Shown here in pieces: positions 43,066 through 51,873 of a stretch of DNA of 64,000 nucleotides (position 1 is the stretch's first letter; every line of letters starts with the position of its first letter). The stretch spans positions 102,494 to 166,493 of the forward strand of contig NZ_MCAS01000011.1 of the NCBI RefSeq assembly GCF_003610895.1. Direction: 5' to 3'. The DNA comes from Paraburkholderia fungorum (GTDB taxonomy: Bacteria > Pseudomonadota > Gammaproteobacteria > Burkholderiales > Burkholderiaceae). The notes under the pieces are model-generated. The model was not told where the DNA came from. It worked only from the letters and a program-made list of their open reading frames with translations, and did not search any database. The position numbers were made by a program, and so were the translations under genes.

Positions 43066-45432
43066 TCAGGCAGCAACCGCGTCGACCACCGCCGAGGCCG
43101 TCAACAACACCGGAATCGACTTCGACGTCGGCGTGCCCGCGCCGTCGGCGACCGAGGCGAGCGGTACCAGCGGATTGGTTTCCGGGTAGTAAGCACCGAG
43201 ACAGCCACGCGGAATGTCGTACTCCACCAGCAGGAACCCGGCCACGTGACGCTCGACCCCGTCGGCCCACACGCTCGTGATATCCACGCGCTGGCCCGCG
43301 GCGAAGCCCAGCATCGCCAGATCGTCCTTATTGGCGAACAGCACGCGCCGCTGCCCGTACACGCCGCGATAACGGTCGTCGAGGCCGTAGATCGTGGTGT
43401 TGTACTGGTCGTGTGAGCGCGTCGTCATCAAGGTCATCAGACGCTCGCCGTGCGCGGCGCGCGCCTGGTGAATCGGCGTGTCGACGTCGATTGCGTGCAC
43501 CAGGAATTGCGCCTTGCCGCTCGGTGTTTTCCAGATCCGCTCGCGCGACGCCACGCCCAGGTGAAAACCGCCGGGGTTTTTCAGGCGCTCGTTGTAATCC
43601 TGGAAACCTTCGATAACCTGCGCGATGCCGTCGCGAATCAATGCATAGTCGGCTGCCTGGGCGAGCCAGTCGACTTTGCCGCTGCCGAGCGTGGCGTGCG
43701 CCATGCGCGCGACGATGGCAATCTCCGACAACAGGTTCCCGGAAGCCGGCTTGTTCATACCGTACGAGATGTGCACCATGCTCATCGAATCCTCGACGCT
43801 CACGCCTTGCGCCACGCCATTCTGCAGATCGATTTCGGTGCGCCCGAGCGTCGGCAGAATCAGCGCGTCGCGGCCGTGGATGAGGTGGCTGCGGTTCAGC
43901 TTGGTCGTGATATGCACGGTCAGTTCGCACGAGCGCATGGCTTCCCATGTGCGCGGCGTGTCCGGCGTTGCGATCGAGAAGTTGCCGCCGAGGCCGATGA
44001 ACACCTTCACCTTGCCGTCGAGCATTGCCTGGATCGTGTTGACGACGTCGAGGCCATGCTCGCGCGGCGGCTCGAAATCGTAGACTTCGCCGAGCCGGTC
44101 GAGAAACGCCTGAGTCGGCCTTTCCTCGATGCCGACCGTGCGGTCGCCCTGCACGTTCGAGTGTCCGCGCACCGGGCACAGGCCGGCGCCGCGGCGGCCG
44201 ATATTGCCGCGCATCATCATCAGGTTCGAGAGGATCTGCACCGTCGGCACGGAGTTCTTGTGCTGGGTGAGGCCCATGCCCCACGTCGAAATGACGGCGC
44301 GGCCCTTCACGTAGATGTCGGCGAGCTTCAGCACGTCTTCAAACGGCACGCCCGCTTCGGCCACGATGGTGTCCCAGTTTTCGGCACGCAGATCGTCGGC
44401 GAACGCATCGAAGCCCACCGTGTGTTCGGCGATGAACGCGACGTCGAGCACGCGATCGAGACCTGAGGCCAGCGCTTCGTCGTCGAGCTCGATCACGCGT
44501 TTGGCGACGCCCTTGATCAACGCGAAATCGCCGCCCACCTTCGGCCGGATGAACACGGAACTGATCTTCGTGCTGCCCATCGTGATCATTTCGACCGGAT
44601 GTTGCGGGCTTGCAAAGCGTTCGAGTCCACGTTCCTTCAGCGGATTGATCGACACGATGGTCGCGCCGCGCTTTGCGCACTCACGCAGCTCGCCGAGCAT
44701 GCGCGGATGGTTGGTCGCCGGATTCTGGCCGAAGATCAGGAGCGTGTCGGCGTGCTCGAAGTCGTCGAGCGTAACGGTGCCCTTGCCGATGCCGACCGTG
44801 TGCGGCAAGCCGCGGCTGGTCGCTTCGTGGCACATGTTCGAGCAATCGGGGAAGTTGTTGGTGCCATACATGCGCACGAACAACTGATACAGGAAGGCGG
44901 CTTCGTTGCTGGCGCGGCCCGACGTGTAGAAGGCGGCGCTGTCGGGATGGTCGAGGCGCTTCAGGTGATCGGCGATCAGATCGAAGGCCTGGTCCCAGCC
45001 GATCGGCACATAACGGTCGCGCATGGCGTCATAGACGAGCGGGTCGGTCAGGCGGCCGTGCTGTTCCAGTTCGAAATCCGACTGCGCCATCAGTTCTTCA
45101 ACCGTGTGCTGCTCGAAGAAGGCCGGCGTCACGCGCTTGCTGGTCGCCTCGGCGGCCACGGCCTTGACGCCGTTTTCGCAGAACTCGAAGGTCGACGCAT
45201 GTTCGCGGTCCGGCCACGCGCAACCCGGGCAATCGAAGCCGTCCGGCTGGTTCTGCCTGAACAGCATGCGGTAGTCGCCGCCCGTCACCTTTTCCTTGAT
45301 CAGGTTGATGGCGACGTACTTGAGCGCGCCCCAGCCGGCGGCGGGGTGCGTGTACGGTTCGATGCGAGCTTCGGGTTTCTTCATGATCTTGCCGCCGGAT
45401 GCGGCCTGGACGAGGCTTTTATGCCGATGCAT
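43066..45432 (-). CDS. FdhF/YdeP-family molybdopterin oxidoreductase
   Basis: 788 residues. N-terminal C-P-G-C-A-W-P-D (Cys68, Cys71) is a hallmark of the YdeP subgroup; the cofactor domain shows Y-T-S-G-R-A-S-N-E-A, C-S-N-M-C-H-E-A-T-S-R and G-Q-N-P-A-T-N-H-P-R-M. Later motifs G-L-G-G-N-F-S and R-S-H-D-Q-Y-N-T-T belong to the bis-MGD enzymes. Related to formate dehydrogenase but lacking a selenocysteine codon; the E. coli homologue YdeP is linked to acid resistance, the reaction is unknown. Another possible start is the Met at 45384. Divergent from a MocR gene, 122 bases apart. Confidence 0.9.
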   Translation of the reverse strand: MHRHKSLVQAASGGKIMKKPEARIEPYTHPAAGWGALKYVAINLIKEKVTGGDYRMLFRQNQPDGFDCPGCAWPDREHASTFEFCENGVKAVAAEATSKRVTPAFFEQHTVEELMAQSDFELEQHGRLTDPLVYDAMRDRYVPIGWDQAFDLIADHLKRLDHPDSAAFYTSGRASNEAAFLYQLFVRMYGTNNFPDCSNMCHEATSRGLPHTVGIGKGTVTLDDFEHADTLLIFGQNPATNHPRMLGELRECAKRGATIVSINPLKERGLERFASPQHPVEMITMGSTKISSVFIRPKVGGDFALIKGVAKRVIELDDEALASGLDRVLDVAFIAEHTVGFDAFADDLRAENWDTIVAEAGVPFEDVLKLADIYVKGRAVISTWGMGLTQHKNSVPTVQILSNLMMMRGNIGRRGAGLCPVRGHSNVQGDRTVGIEERPTQAFLDRLGEVYDFEPPREHGLDVVNTIQAMLDGKVKVFIGLGGNFSIATPDTPRTWEAMRSCELTVHITTKLNRSHLIHGRDALILPTLGRTEIDLQNGVAQGVSVEDSMSMVHISYGMNKPASGNLLSEIAIVARMAHATLGSGKVDWLAQAADYALIRDGIAQVIEGFQDYNERLKNPGGFHLGVASRERIWKTPSGKAQFLVHAIDVDTPIHQARAAHGERLMTLMTTRSHDQYNTTIYGLDDRYRGVYGQRRVLFANKDDLAMLGFAAGQRVDITSVWADGVERHVAGFLLVEYDIPRGCLGAYYPETNPLVPLASVADGAGTPTSKSIPVLLTASAVVDAVAA

Positions 45433-45554
45433 GGAAGCCTACTGTGTTCCAAACGCAGCGCAGCATACAGAAAATCGGAAAGCGGAGGGATACAGTTGCC
45501 TGATATTTGTCATAGACTGACGTTCCCGCCGACACGTTTGTTTGAGCCAGGTCC

Positions 45555-46988
45555 TTGAAACTCTACGAAAAACTCGCTGATGAAATGACCGAAGCCGTGC
45601 GCCGCGGCGTCTTCGCGGCGGGCGAGCGGATCCCGTCGGTGCGACAGGCGAGTCAGCAGCACGGCGTCAGCATCAAGACCGTGTTGCACGCGTACGCGTT
45701 GCTGGAAAGCCGCGGGCTTGTCGAGACCCGGCCGCAGTCGGGTTATTTCGTACGCGACGCGGTGGCGACGGCGGCAGCGCTCGACGAGCCGCGCCTGAGC
45801 CGTCCGCCGACGGGCGATACGCCACCGGTGGCGGCCGCGGTCGATGTGAGCCGGCTGGTGTTGTCGACCCTGCGCAGCATCCGCGCGCACGACGCAGTGC
45901 CGCTCGGCTCGCCGTACCCCGATCCGTCGCTGTTCCCGTGGCGGCGCATCAACCAGTACGCGAATGCGATCGCCCGGCGCCAGGCGAGCTGGAATCTGAT
46001 CGACGATTTGCCGCCCGGCAATCCCGAGCTGATCCGCCAGATCGCGCGGCGCTATGCCGAGAACGGCGTGCCCGTCGATCCCGACGAAATCGTCATCACG
46101 CTCGGTGCGACCGAGGCCATCAACCTCAGCTTGCAGGCGGTCGCCAAGCCGGGCGACACGGTCGCCGTCGAGTCGCCGACTTACTACGCGATGCTGCACG
46201 CCATCGAGCGTCTGGGCATGCGCGCCATCGAAGTGGCGACGCATCCGGTCCACGGCATCGATATCGAGGCGCTGGCGCAGGTCATCGCCCGGCAGAAGAT
46301 CGCCGCGTGCATGGTGATGCCGAACTTCCAGAATCCGCTCGGTTTCCAGATGCCGGACGCGCGCAAGCAGCAACTGGTCGACCTGCTCGCCGCGCACGAG
46401 ATTCCGGCCATCGAGAACGATGTCTATCAGGAGCTGTATTTCGGCGAGGCGCGGCCGTCGACCTTGAAGAACTTCGATACGAAGGGGCTGGTGCTGCATT
46501 GCGCGTCGTTTTCGAAGAGCCTGACTGCGTCGTATCGGATTGGCTGGGCCATGCCGGGGCGCTACCGCGCGCAGGTCGAGAAGCTGAAGTTTCTCAACAC
46601 GCTGACCACGCCCTCGGTACCGCAGGTCGCCGTTGCCGACTACCTTCGGCAGGACGGCTACGACCGGCATCTGCGGCAGGTGCGCAAGGCGTACCGGCAG
46701 CAGGCGAGCATCATGATGGCGATGGTGCAGCGGTTTTTCCCGGCGGGCACGCGCATGTCGACGCCGCAGGGCGGCTACGTGCTGTGGGTGGAATTGCCCG
46801 AACGGGTCGATTCGATGCGACTCTATCAGGCGGCGCTCGCGCGCAGCATTACGGTCGGGCCGGGCATGATGTTTTCGATGCGCGACGATTTTCGCCATTT
46901 CATCCGGCTCAATTACAGCTATCCGTGGACGGCGCAGACCGAGGCGGCCTTGAAGACGCTGGGAGAACTGGTGGCGCAGATGGCCTGA
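45555..46988 (+). CDS. MocR-family transcriptional regulator (GntR HTH + aminotransferase domain)
   Basis: 477 residues from a TTG start (M-K-L-Y-E-K-L-A-D-E). GntR winged helix at about 1-70 (P-S-V-R-Q-A-S-Q-Q-H-G-V-S and G-Y-F-V), then a class I aminotransferase-like domain with PLP Lys321 in S-F-S-K-S-L-T, N-F-Q-N-P-L-G-F at about 257-264 and E-N-D-V-Y. MocR proteins use PLP as sensor or perform a transamination-linked control. Divergent from the FdhF/YdeP gene, but whether it regulates that gene is inference only. Confidence 0.9.
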   Translation: MKLYEKLADEMTEAVRRGVFAAGERIPSVRQASQQHGVSIKTVLHAYALLESRGLVETRPQSGYFVRDAVATAAALDEPRLSRPPTGDTPPVAAAVDVSRLVLSTLRSIRAHDAVPLGSPYPDPSLFPWRRINQYANAIARRQASWNLIDDLPPGNPELIRQIARRYAENGVPVDPDEIVITLGATEAINLSLQAVAKPGDTVAVESPTYYAMLHAIERLGMRAIEVATHPVHGIDIEALAQVIARQKIAACMVMPNFQNPLGFQMPDARKQQLVDLLAAHEIPAIENDVYQELYFGEARPSTLKNFDTKGLVLHCASFSKSLTASYRIGWAMPGRYRAQVEKLKFLNTLTTPSVPQVAVADYLRQDGYDRHLRQVRKAYRQQASIMMAMVQRFFPAGTRMSTPQGGYVLWVELPERVDSMRLYQAALARSITVGPGMMFSMRDDFRHFIRLNYSYPWTAQTEAALKTLGELVAQMA

Positions 46989-47060
46989 TAGCGCCACGCA
47001 GGACCTGGTGCAGTCTGGTGCGGCGTGGCCGTGTTTAAGAAAAACGAGGAGACATTCACG

Positions 47061-47366
47061 ATGGAAGACGACGAACTCGATCCGGTGCTGGCCGCCATAC
47101 TGGCGCAGTTGTGGCGCGCGTATCAGGAAACGCCTGGCGGCGCGTGGTCGCTCGCCAAGCTTTCCAAGCAGGCCGACGTGCCGATGAGTGCCCTGCGGCG
47201 GCAGTTGACGGCGCTCGCCGACGGCGGCCTCGTGGACACCACCTTCAATGAGGAAGGCACGGGGACGGCGCGTCTGAGCGAGATCGGCCAGGGCCTGTGT
47301 GCGGACCTGTTCGGCGAGGCCGGTGCGCCAGACGACGAGGCGGGCTCGCCGCCGCAGGTTCATTGA
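47061..47366 (+). CDS. Small winged-helix DNA-binding protein
   Basis: 101 residues from ATG 47061 with GAGGAGA 8 bases upstream; a GTG 36 bases earlier lacks a site. Predicted w[13 protein letters not shown], recognition helix [12 protein letters not shown], wing G-L-V-D-T-T-F. Acidic N- and C-termini. Resembles MarR/ArsR-type folds but no ligand-binding residues are evident. It could act locally on the BMP-protein gene or elsewhere. Confidence 0.7.
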   Translation: MEDDELDPVLAAILAQLWRAYQETPGGAWSLAKLSKQADVPMSALRRQLTALADGGLVDTTFNEEGTGTARLSEIGQGLCADLFGEAGAPDDEAGSPPQVH

Positions 47367-47407
47367 GTGACAGCGGGATTCGGCGCGAGGGCTTTGCTGG
47401 TGCACGG

Positions 47408-47424
47408 GTTCGATGACATCGAAC
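47408..47424. promoter_or_regulatory. Perfect inverted repeat, operator or weak terminator
   Basis: Eight-base arms GTTCGATG and CATCGAAC flank one base. An AGG then TTTTT follows, so it may end the wHTH transcript; alternatively it is an operator before the binding-protein gene. The 219-base gap around it also contains an A/T-rich stretch with a repeated ACGGGATAAC-like element and presumably the promoter. Confidence 0.45.
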
Positions 47425-47585
47425 AGGTTTTTCGGCGACCAAAATATGGAATTCGTTATAAACGGGATAACGGGAAATATTTTTTGCGCTGAAATTGACC
47501 TTCGAATATGGCCCCTTATGCTGAAGCCTTGCCCGGGACACGCCCGCGCTGTGGCCGGCACCTGGAAACCATCTTCGGAGAATTC

Positions 47586-48725
47586 ATGAAAGCAAAGCTG
47601 GCGCGCGTGCTGCATCACTCATTGCGTATCAAAACCGTCCGGACCGTTCGCACTGTTCTTGCCACAGCGCTCGGCGTGTCCCTCGCATTCAGCGCAGGGA
47701 CGGCGGCCGCCGCGAGCGCACAGCCGCTTGGCATCGCCTTCGTCTACCTCGGCAATCCGGGCGACGCCGGCTGGACCTATGCGCACGAGCAGGGCGTGAA
47801 AGAGGTCGAGGCGAAATTCGGCGACAAGATCAAGGTGACGCGCGTCGAGAATGTGCCGGAATCGGCGGATTCGGAACGGGTATTCCGCGATCTGGCGTCC
47901 AAGGGCAACAAGATCGTGGTGGGTTCGAGCTTCGGCTTTCAGGATTTCGAACTGAAGGTCGCCAAAGACTTTCCGGACGCCGTATTCGAGCACGCGACCG
48001 GCTACAAGAAGGCCGCGAACTTCGCCACCTATGACGTGCGGACCTACCAGAGCGCCTACCTGGCCGGGCTGGTCGCCGGTTATACGACGAAGTCGAACAC
48101 GCTCGGCTTTGTCGGCTCGGTACCGGTGCCGGAGGTGGTGCGCAACATCAACGCGTTCACGATGGGCGCGCGTTCGGTCAATCCGAATGCACGCGTGAAG
48201 GTCGTGTGGATCAACAGCTGGTTCGACCCGGGCCGCGAGAAGCAGGCCGCCGAGACGCTGATCGGTCAGGGCGCCGACGTGCTGATCCAGAACACCGATT
48301 CGACGGCGACGATGCAAACGGCCGAACAGAAGAAAGTCCACGCATTCGGTTGGGACTCCGACATGAAAAAATTCGGACCGAACGCGCAGCTGGGCGCATG
48401 CGTGAGCAACTGGGGCGTGTATTACACCCATCTGGTGCAGCAGGTGATGGCGGGCACGTGGAACAACTCGCCGGTGTGGTGGGGGCTGAAAGAGAAGGCG
48501 ATCGATCTGGCCAATATCAACACGGACGCGGTGTCGCCGACGGCGCAAAAGGCGCTGAGCCAGAAACGTGATGACATCATCTCAGGCAAGTTCAATCCGT
48601 TTGCCGGTCCGATCGCGGACCAGTCCGGCACGGTGAAGGTCGCTGCGGGCAAATCGTTGAGCGATGCGGAACTGCTGCGTTTGAACTGGTTCGTGCAAGG
48701 CGTGGACGGTTCGCTGCCGAAGTAA
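47586..48725 (+). CDS. BMP-family ABC transporter substrate-binding protein
   Basis: 379 residues from ATG 47586 with a GGAG site; long basic N terminus, hydrophobic segment and cleavage near A-A-A-A-S-A. The mature part opens P-L-G-I-A-F-V-Y-L-G-N-P-G-D-A-G-W-T and contains G-S-S-F-G-F, Y-D-V-R-T-Y-Q-S-A-Y-L-A-G and W-D-S-D-M, matching the BMP/PnrA family that binds nucleosides or related ligands. No ABC ATPase or permease gene is next to it, which is unusual. A nucleoside deaminase gene follows 43 bases later, supporting a purine or pyrimidine ligand. Confidence 0.88.
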   Translation: MKAKLARVLHHSLRIKTVRTVRTVLATALGVSLAFSAGTAAAASAQPLGIAFVYLGNPGDAGWTYAHEQGVKEVEAKFGDKIKVTRVENVPESADSERVFRDLASKGNKIVVGSSFGFQDFELKVAKDFPDAVFEHATGYKKAANFATYDVRTYQSAYLAGLVAGYTTKSNTLGFVGSVPVPEVVRNINAFTMGARSVNPNARVKVVWINSWFDPGREKQAAETLIGQGADVLIQNTDSTATMQTAEQKKVHAFGWDSDMKKFGPNAQLGACVSNWGVYYTHLVQQVMAGTWNNSPVWWGLKEKAIDLANINTDAVSPTAQKALSQKRDDIISGKFNPFAGPIADQSGTVKVAAGKSLSDAELLRLNWFVQGVDGSLPK

Positions 48726-48768
48726 GAAATTGATCTGGTTAGCTAACTATTGTTGAAGGAGGCCGCCC

Positions 48769-49317
48769 GTGAGTCTTACCGCTCCGACCGATACCGGCGC
48801 CGCAGGCACGGCGGCGACCTATCCGAAGCAGGGATTGACGCCGACTCACGAGCAGATCGTGCGGCATTTGCGGCATTCGAGCCGGGTGGCCGAGCGGGCG
48901 ACGCTGCTGGGGCACCACCCGTTCGGCGCGGTGCTGATCGGCCCGGATCAGGAGACCGTGCTGATGGAGCAGGGCAATGTCGACACGGTGAATCACGCTG
49001 AATCGGTGCTGGCTCGCGTGGCGGCGTTGAACTTCACGCCGGAATACTTGTGGAGTTGCACGTTGTACACATCGGTCGAACCTTGCTGCATGTGTGCCGG
49101 CACGATGTATTGGGCCAACATTGGCCGCATTGTGTTCGGCATGACCGAGAACCGCCTGCTGGAAGCAACCGGGGATCACGCCGAGAATCCGACCATGAGC
49201 GTGGATTGCCGCTATGTGTTCGACCACGGCCAGAAACCCGTCGAGGTGATCGGCCCTGTGGTGGAAGTGGAGGCGGAGGTGATGGAGGTGCAGCGGCGCT
49301 TCTGGAGCTTAAGGTAG
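48769..49317 (+). CDS. Nucleoside/nucleobase deaminase (CMP/dCMP deaminase fold)
   Basis: 182 residues from a GTG with AAGGAGG 6 bases upstream. Zinc and catalytic residues are His76-Ala-Glu78 and Cys106-x-x-Cys109 (P-C-C-M-C), the guanine/tRNA-adenosine deaminase-like pattern; F-G-A-V-L-I-G precedes it. Hydrolytic removal of an amino group from a nucleobase or nucleoside is the expected reaction. Paired with the BMP binding protein, it fits salvage or catabolism of an imported base. A GTTAGCTAAC palindrome (48738-48747) lies between the two genes. Confidence 0.87.
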   Translation: MSLTAPTDTGAAGTAATYPKQGLTPTHEQIVRHLRHSSRVAERATLLGHHPFGAVLIGPDQETVLMEQGNVDTVNHAESVLARVAALNFTPEYLWSCTLYTSVEPCCMCAGTMYWANIGRIVFGMTENRLLEATGDHAENPTMSVDCRYVFDHGQKPVEVIGPVVEVEAEVMEVQRRFWSLR

Positions 49318-49332
49318 CTGTTGTAGCTATTG

Positions 49333-49881
49333 CTATTGCGCTGAGGAGAGCATCGCCAGTCCGCAGAACCAGTCGCCGCCATGTGGCTGATATTTCCACC
49401 GGCCGTTGTTCTCCTTGAGCACCGTGGGACATTGCTCATTCACAACGATCCCCGGATTCGCGGCGGTGCAGCTAAGCATCGCCGTTTCGGTTTGTTGTAG
49501 CACGGGCATGACTGCCTTACGCCGTGGGTCCGGTTTGCCCGGCCCATCCGGTGTTCCTGTTTGCATGCTTTCTATGAGCTGCTGCAGTTCCTCGATCCGC
49601 GTTTCATACCACGTCCCCAGACACGCCGCATCGCGGCAATTCGCTTCCCGCCACGCCCATTTGCTGTCACTGTCGGTGAGAAACGCGCGACGGTCGATGA
49701 CCCGCCGCCGTGCTTTCCAGTACAGTTGTCCAAGCGTGTCGTCGAGTTTCGAGAGCGCGGGGTCGTTGCAGATCATCCGTTCGGTGAGCGAGCGTCCGCG
49801 GTTGCAGTCGAAGCTGGTAGCGTGAGCGGGCAGATGCATGAGCATCAGTGCGGCGACAAAGACAAGGCGGAAAATTTTCAT
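49333..49881 (-). CDS. LprI-like (DUF1311) secreted protein
   Basis: 182 residues from ATG 49881; the frame is open upstream to 50067 but the signal peptide starts here (M-K-I-F-R-L-V-F-V-A-A-L-M-L, cleavage near A-H-A-T). The DUF1311/LprI-like motif follows: F-D-C-N-R-G, T-E-R-M-I-C-N-D-P-A-L-S-K-L-D and C-R-D-A-A-C. Cysteines are likely disulfide-bonded in the periplasm. Related proteins inhibit lysozyme, but that function is not certain here. The end is 15 bases from the convergent deaminase stop. Confidence 0.8.
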   Translation of the reverse strand: MKIFRLVFVAALMLMHLPAHATSFDCNRGRSLTERMICNDPALSKLDDTLGQLYWKARRRVIDRRAFLTDSDSKWAWREANCRDAACLGTWYETRIEELQQLIESMQTGTPDGPGKPDPRRKAVMPVLQQTETAMLSCTAANPGIVVNEQCPTVLKENNGRWKYQPHGGDWFCGLAMLSSAQ

Positions 49882-50055
49882 GGTGGTTCCGGCAGCGCAT
49901 GGGTTTTTCATGCGATAGATGATCGGTCGAGTCGCCGGAACACAGATGGCCGAGAACAGCGTGAGTTCGGGTGGGTGATTACCAAATCTTGCCTGGCGCA
50001 CGCCGCCCGCAAGGCTTGCACCTAACAAATGCGGAACGCGAAAACGGGAGGCACA

Positions 50056-50865
50056 ATGAAACAACACCTCATGCCATGGCTTTGCGCGGCGGCCGGCCTG
50101 CTGGCGCTGCCCGCAGTGGCTTCAGCGCAGTCGCAGGCGTACACGAACAGCAGTGTCAACGTACGCGCCGGGCCTGCGAGGGACTACCCGGTCGTGACGC
50201 AGTTGCCGGGCGGCGTGCCGGTGACGGTGATGGGTTGCATCAGCGGTTACCAATGGTGTGACGTGGCCGCGCCGAATCTGCGCGGTTGGGTCTATGCGGG
50301 ACGGCTCAGCTATCCCTATCAGGGCAGCAATGTGCCGGTGATGAGCTACGGCACGGTGATCGGCCTGCCGATCGTGACGTTCTCGATCGGGACTTATTGG
50401 GGCAACTATTATCGGGGCCGGCCGTGGTACAACCAGCGCTCGCGCTGGGCGCACCATCCGCCTCCGCCACCGCCGAGACCCGGTGCCGGGCGGCCGCCTG
50501 GCGGCCGTCCCCCGGGAGGGCCGCCGCCCGGGAATGTGGGGGGCCGGCCGCCAGGCGGCAATGTTGGCGGGCGTCCACCGGGTAATCGGCCGCCAGGCAA
50601 TGCGGGTGGGCGGCCGCCAGGTGGACAGCCACCGGGGAATGCGGGTGGGCGGCCGCCAGGCGGACAGCCACCAGGGAATGCAGGAGGGCGTCCGCCGGGG
50701 AACGCAGGAGGGCGTCCACCGGGCGGTCAGCCGCCAGGGAATGCAGGCGGCCGTCCACCCGGTGGCCGGCCACCGGGCGGCCAGCAAGGCGGTGGGAATA
50801 ATCGCCCGCCAGGCGGGTCTTCGCCTGGTGGCGGCGGCAGGCCCCCAGGCGGCGGAAACGGTTGA
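50056..50865 (+). CDS. SH3-domain protein with long Gly/Pro-rich tail
   Basis: 269 residues from ATG 50056 (GGGAGG site). Signal peptide to about residue 24 (A-V-A-S-A-Q), then a bacterial SH3-type domain (about 27-87: S-V-N-V-R-A-G-P, V-M-G-C-I-S-G-Y-Q-W-C, G-W-V-Y). A linker with I-G-T-Y-W-G-N-Y-Y-R-G-R-P follows, then about 135 residues of Gly/Pro/Arg/Asn repeats. Periplasmic; SH3b domains often bind peptidoglycan. The tail may be disordered or collagen-like. Encoded alone. Confidence 0.78.
   Translation: MKQHLMPWLCAAAGLLALPAVASAQSQAYTNSSVNVRAGPARDYPVVTQLPGGVPVTVMGCISGYQWCDVAAPNLRGWVYAGRLSYPYQGSNVPVMSYGTVIGLPIVTFSIGTYWGNYYRGRPWYNQRSRWAHHPPPPPPRPGAGRPPGGRPPGGPPPGNVGGRPPGGNVGGRPPGNRPPGNAGGRPPGGQPPGNAGGRPPGGQPPGNAGGRPPGNAGGRPPGGQPPGNAGGRPPGGRPPGGQQGGGNNRPPGGSSPGGGGRPPGGGNG
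50458..50862 (+). repeat. In-frame Gly/Pro-rich repeat array
   Basis: Within the SH3-protein gene: imperfect tandem units, best described by the 13-residue unit G-N-A-G-G-R-P-P-G-G-Q-P-P (39 bases) with shorter G-R-P-P-G-G variants. Repeats are close in DNA sequence, so the length may vary among strains. Not a CRISPR: no unique spacers and the reading frame is preserved. Confidence 0.85.
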
Positions 50866-50911
50866 GGCGTGGCGGGCCGCCCCTGCCGTCCCTCCGGCCC
50901 GGGCATGCTCT

Positions 50912-51778
50912 TCAGTACGCCGCGCTCAGAAACGCCGAACTGACGGCTCGCAGGGTTTCCTGCGAGCGCGGGTCGCTCAGCCGCGTATGCAGCACCACCT
51001 TCGAGGTCGGCAGGGGCGGCAACCCGAGTTGCTCGCCGACCTCGACCGCGCCTGCCGGCGCCACGCGCTGCGCCAGTGCGGCCACGGCGAGCCCCGCGCT
51101 GACGGCTGCGCCGACGGCCATTACGCCGCCGCCGACGAATACCTCGGTCCACGCGATTCCGGCTGCATCGAGCGCGTCCGTGGCAATCGCGCGGATTCCG
51201 CACGGCGCGGCGAGCGTCGCGAGTCTCAGCGGCTGGCCCTCGCGCTGCTGCCAGCCTGGCGCCGCGAACCAGCCAAGCCGCTCCTCGGCCAGCAGTTGGC
51301 CATCGCGCCGATCGCCCTCGCGACGGCCGATGGCCGCGTCTACTTCACCCCGCTCGAACCAGGCCAGCACGTCGCGTGACGCGGCAATGCGCACTTCGAT
51401 GACGAGCAGCGGATCATACGTGGCGAGCCTGCCCAGCAAGGCCGGCAGATTGGGTCCCGCCACGTGGTCGCTGATGCCCAGCTTGAGCCGGCGCTCCGGC
51501 GTGTCGGCGGCGCTGCCCGCGAGAGCCCGCTCATGCGCGAGCAGCAGGTTCCGGGCGGCGCCGATGAAGACATCGCCGCGCGGCGAGAGCCGTACCACGC
51601 GCGGCGTGCGTTCCAGCAAGCGGTAACCCAGACGCTCTTCGAGCCGTTTGAGCTTGAGGCTCATCGCGGCTTGTGAGGTGTCCATGACTTCGGCCGCGCG
51701 CGTGAAGCTGCCGAGATCCGCTACCAGCACGAAGGCCTGAATCGCATCCAGATCGAGAGGACGGGTGAGGGCTGTCAT
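50912..51778 (-). CDS. LysR-family regulator divergent to DUF4865 gene
   Basis: 288 residues. HTH (residues 1-65) reads D-L-D-A-I-Q-A-F-V-L-V-A-D-L-G-S-F-T-R-A-A-E-V and T-S-Q-A-A-M-S-L-K-L-K-R-L. The ligand domain opens L-K-L-G-I-S-D-H-V. Divergent from the DUF4865 gene with a 95-base shared upstream region containing an inverted repeat. A known common arrangement. Confidence 0.9.
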   Translation of the reverse strand: MTALTRPLDLDAIQAFVLVADLGSFTRAAEVMDTSQAAMSLKLKRLEERLGYRLLERTPRVVRLSPRGDVFIGAARNLLLAHERALAGSAADTPERRLKLGISDHVAGPNLPALLGRLATYDPLLVIEVRIAASRDVLAWFERGEVDAAIGRREGDRRDGQLLAEERLGWFAAPGWQQREGQPLRLATLAAPCGIRAIATDALDAAGIAWTEVFVGGGVMAVGAAVSAGLAVAALAQRVAPAGAVEVGEQLGLPPLPTSKVVLHTRLSDPRSQETLRAVSSAFLSAAY

Positions 51779-51785
51779 ATCGAAA

Positions 51786-51804
51786 ATTTATCGCAGATAT
51801 AAAT
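51786..51804. promoter_or_regulatory. Inverted repeat in LysR/DUF4865 divergent region
   Basis: Arms ATTTAT (51786-51791) and ATAAAT (51799-51804) are separated by 7 bases; an overlapping GATAT/ATATC pair sits just downstream. A/T-rich and only 8 bases from the LysR start, so it fits an autoregulatory operator. Confidence 0.4.
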
Positions 51805-51873
51805 CACCATATCTTGATGTAATGATCGCGCCGGCGCAAGCTCACCGTGAGTCGAAACCATGAGGAGTTCACC

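Noticed and set aside
47367..47585. Purine riboswitch before the BMP protein gene
   Set aside because: No matching three-stem core was recognised; only a simple inverted repeat and A/T-rich elements.
45510..47618. 702-codon minus-strand frame across the MocR gene
   Set aside because: Shadow of the MocR and wHTH genes; no family resemblance.
50458..50862. CRISPR-like repeat array
   Set aside because: Repeats are in-frame Gly/Pro codons without unique spacers; no cas genes nearby.
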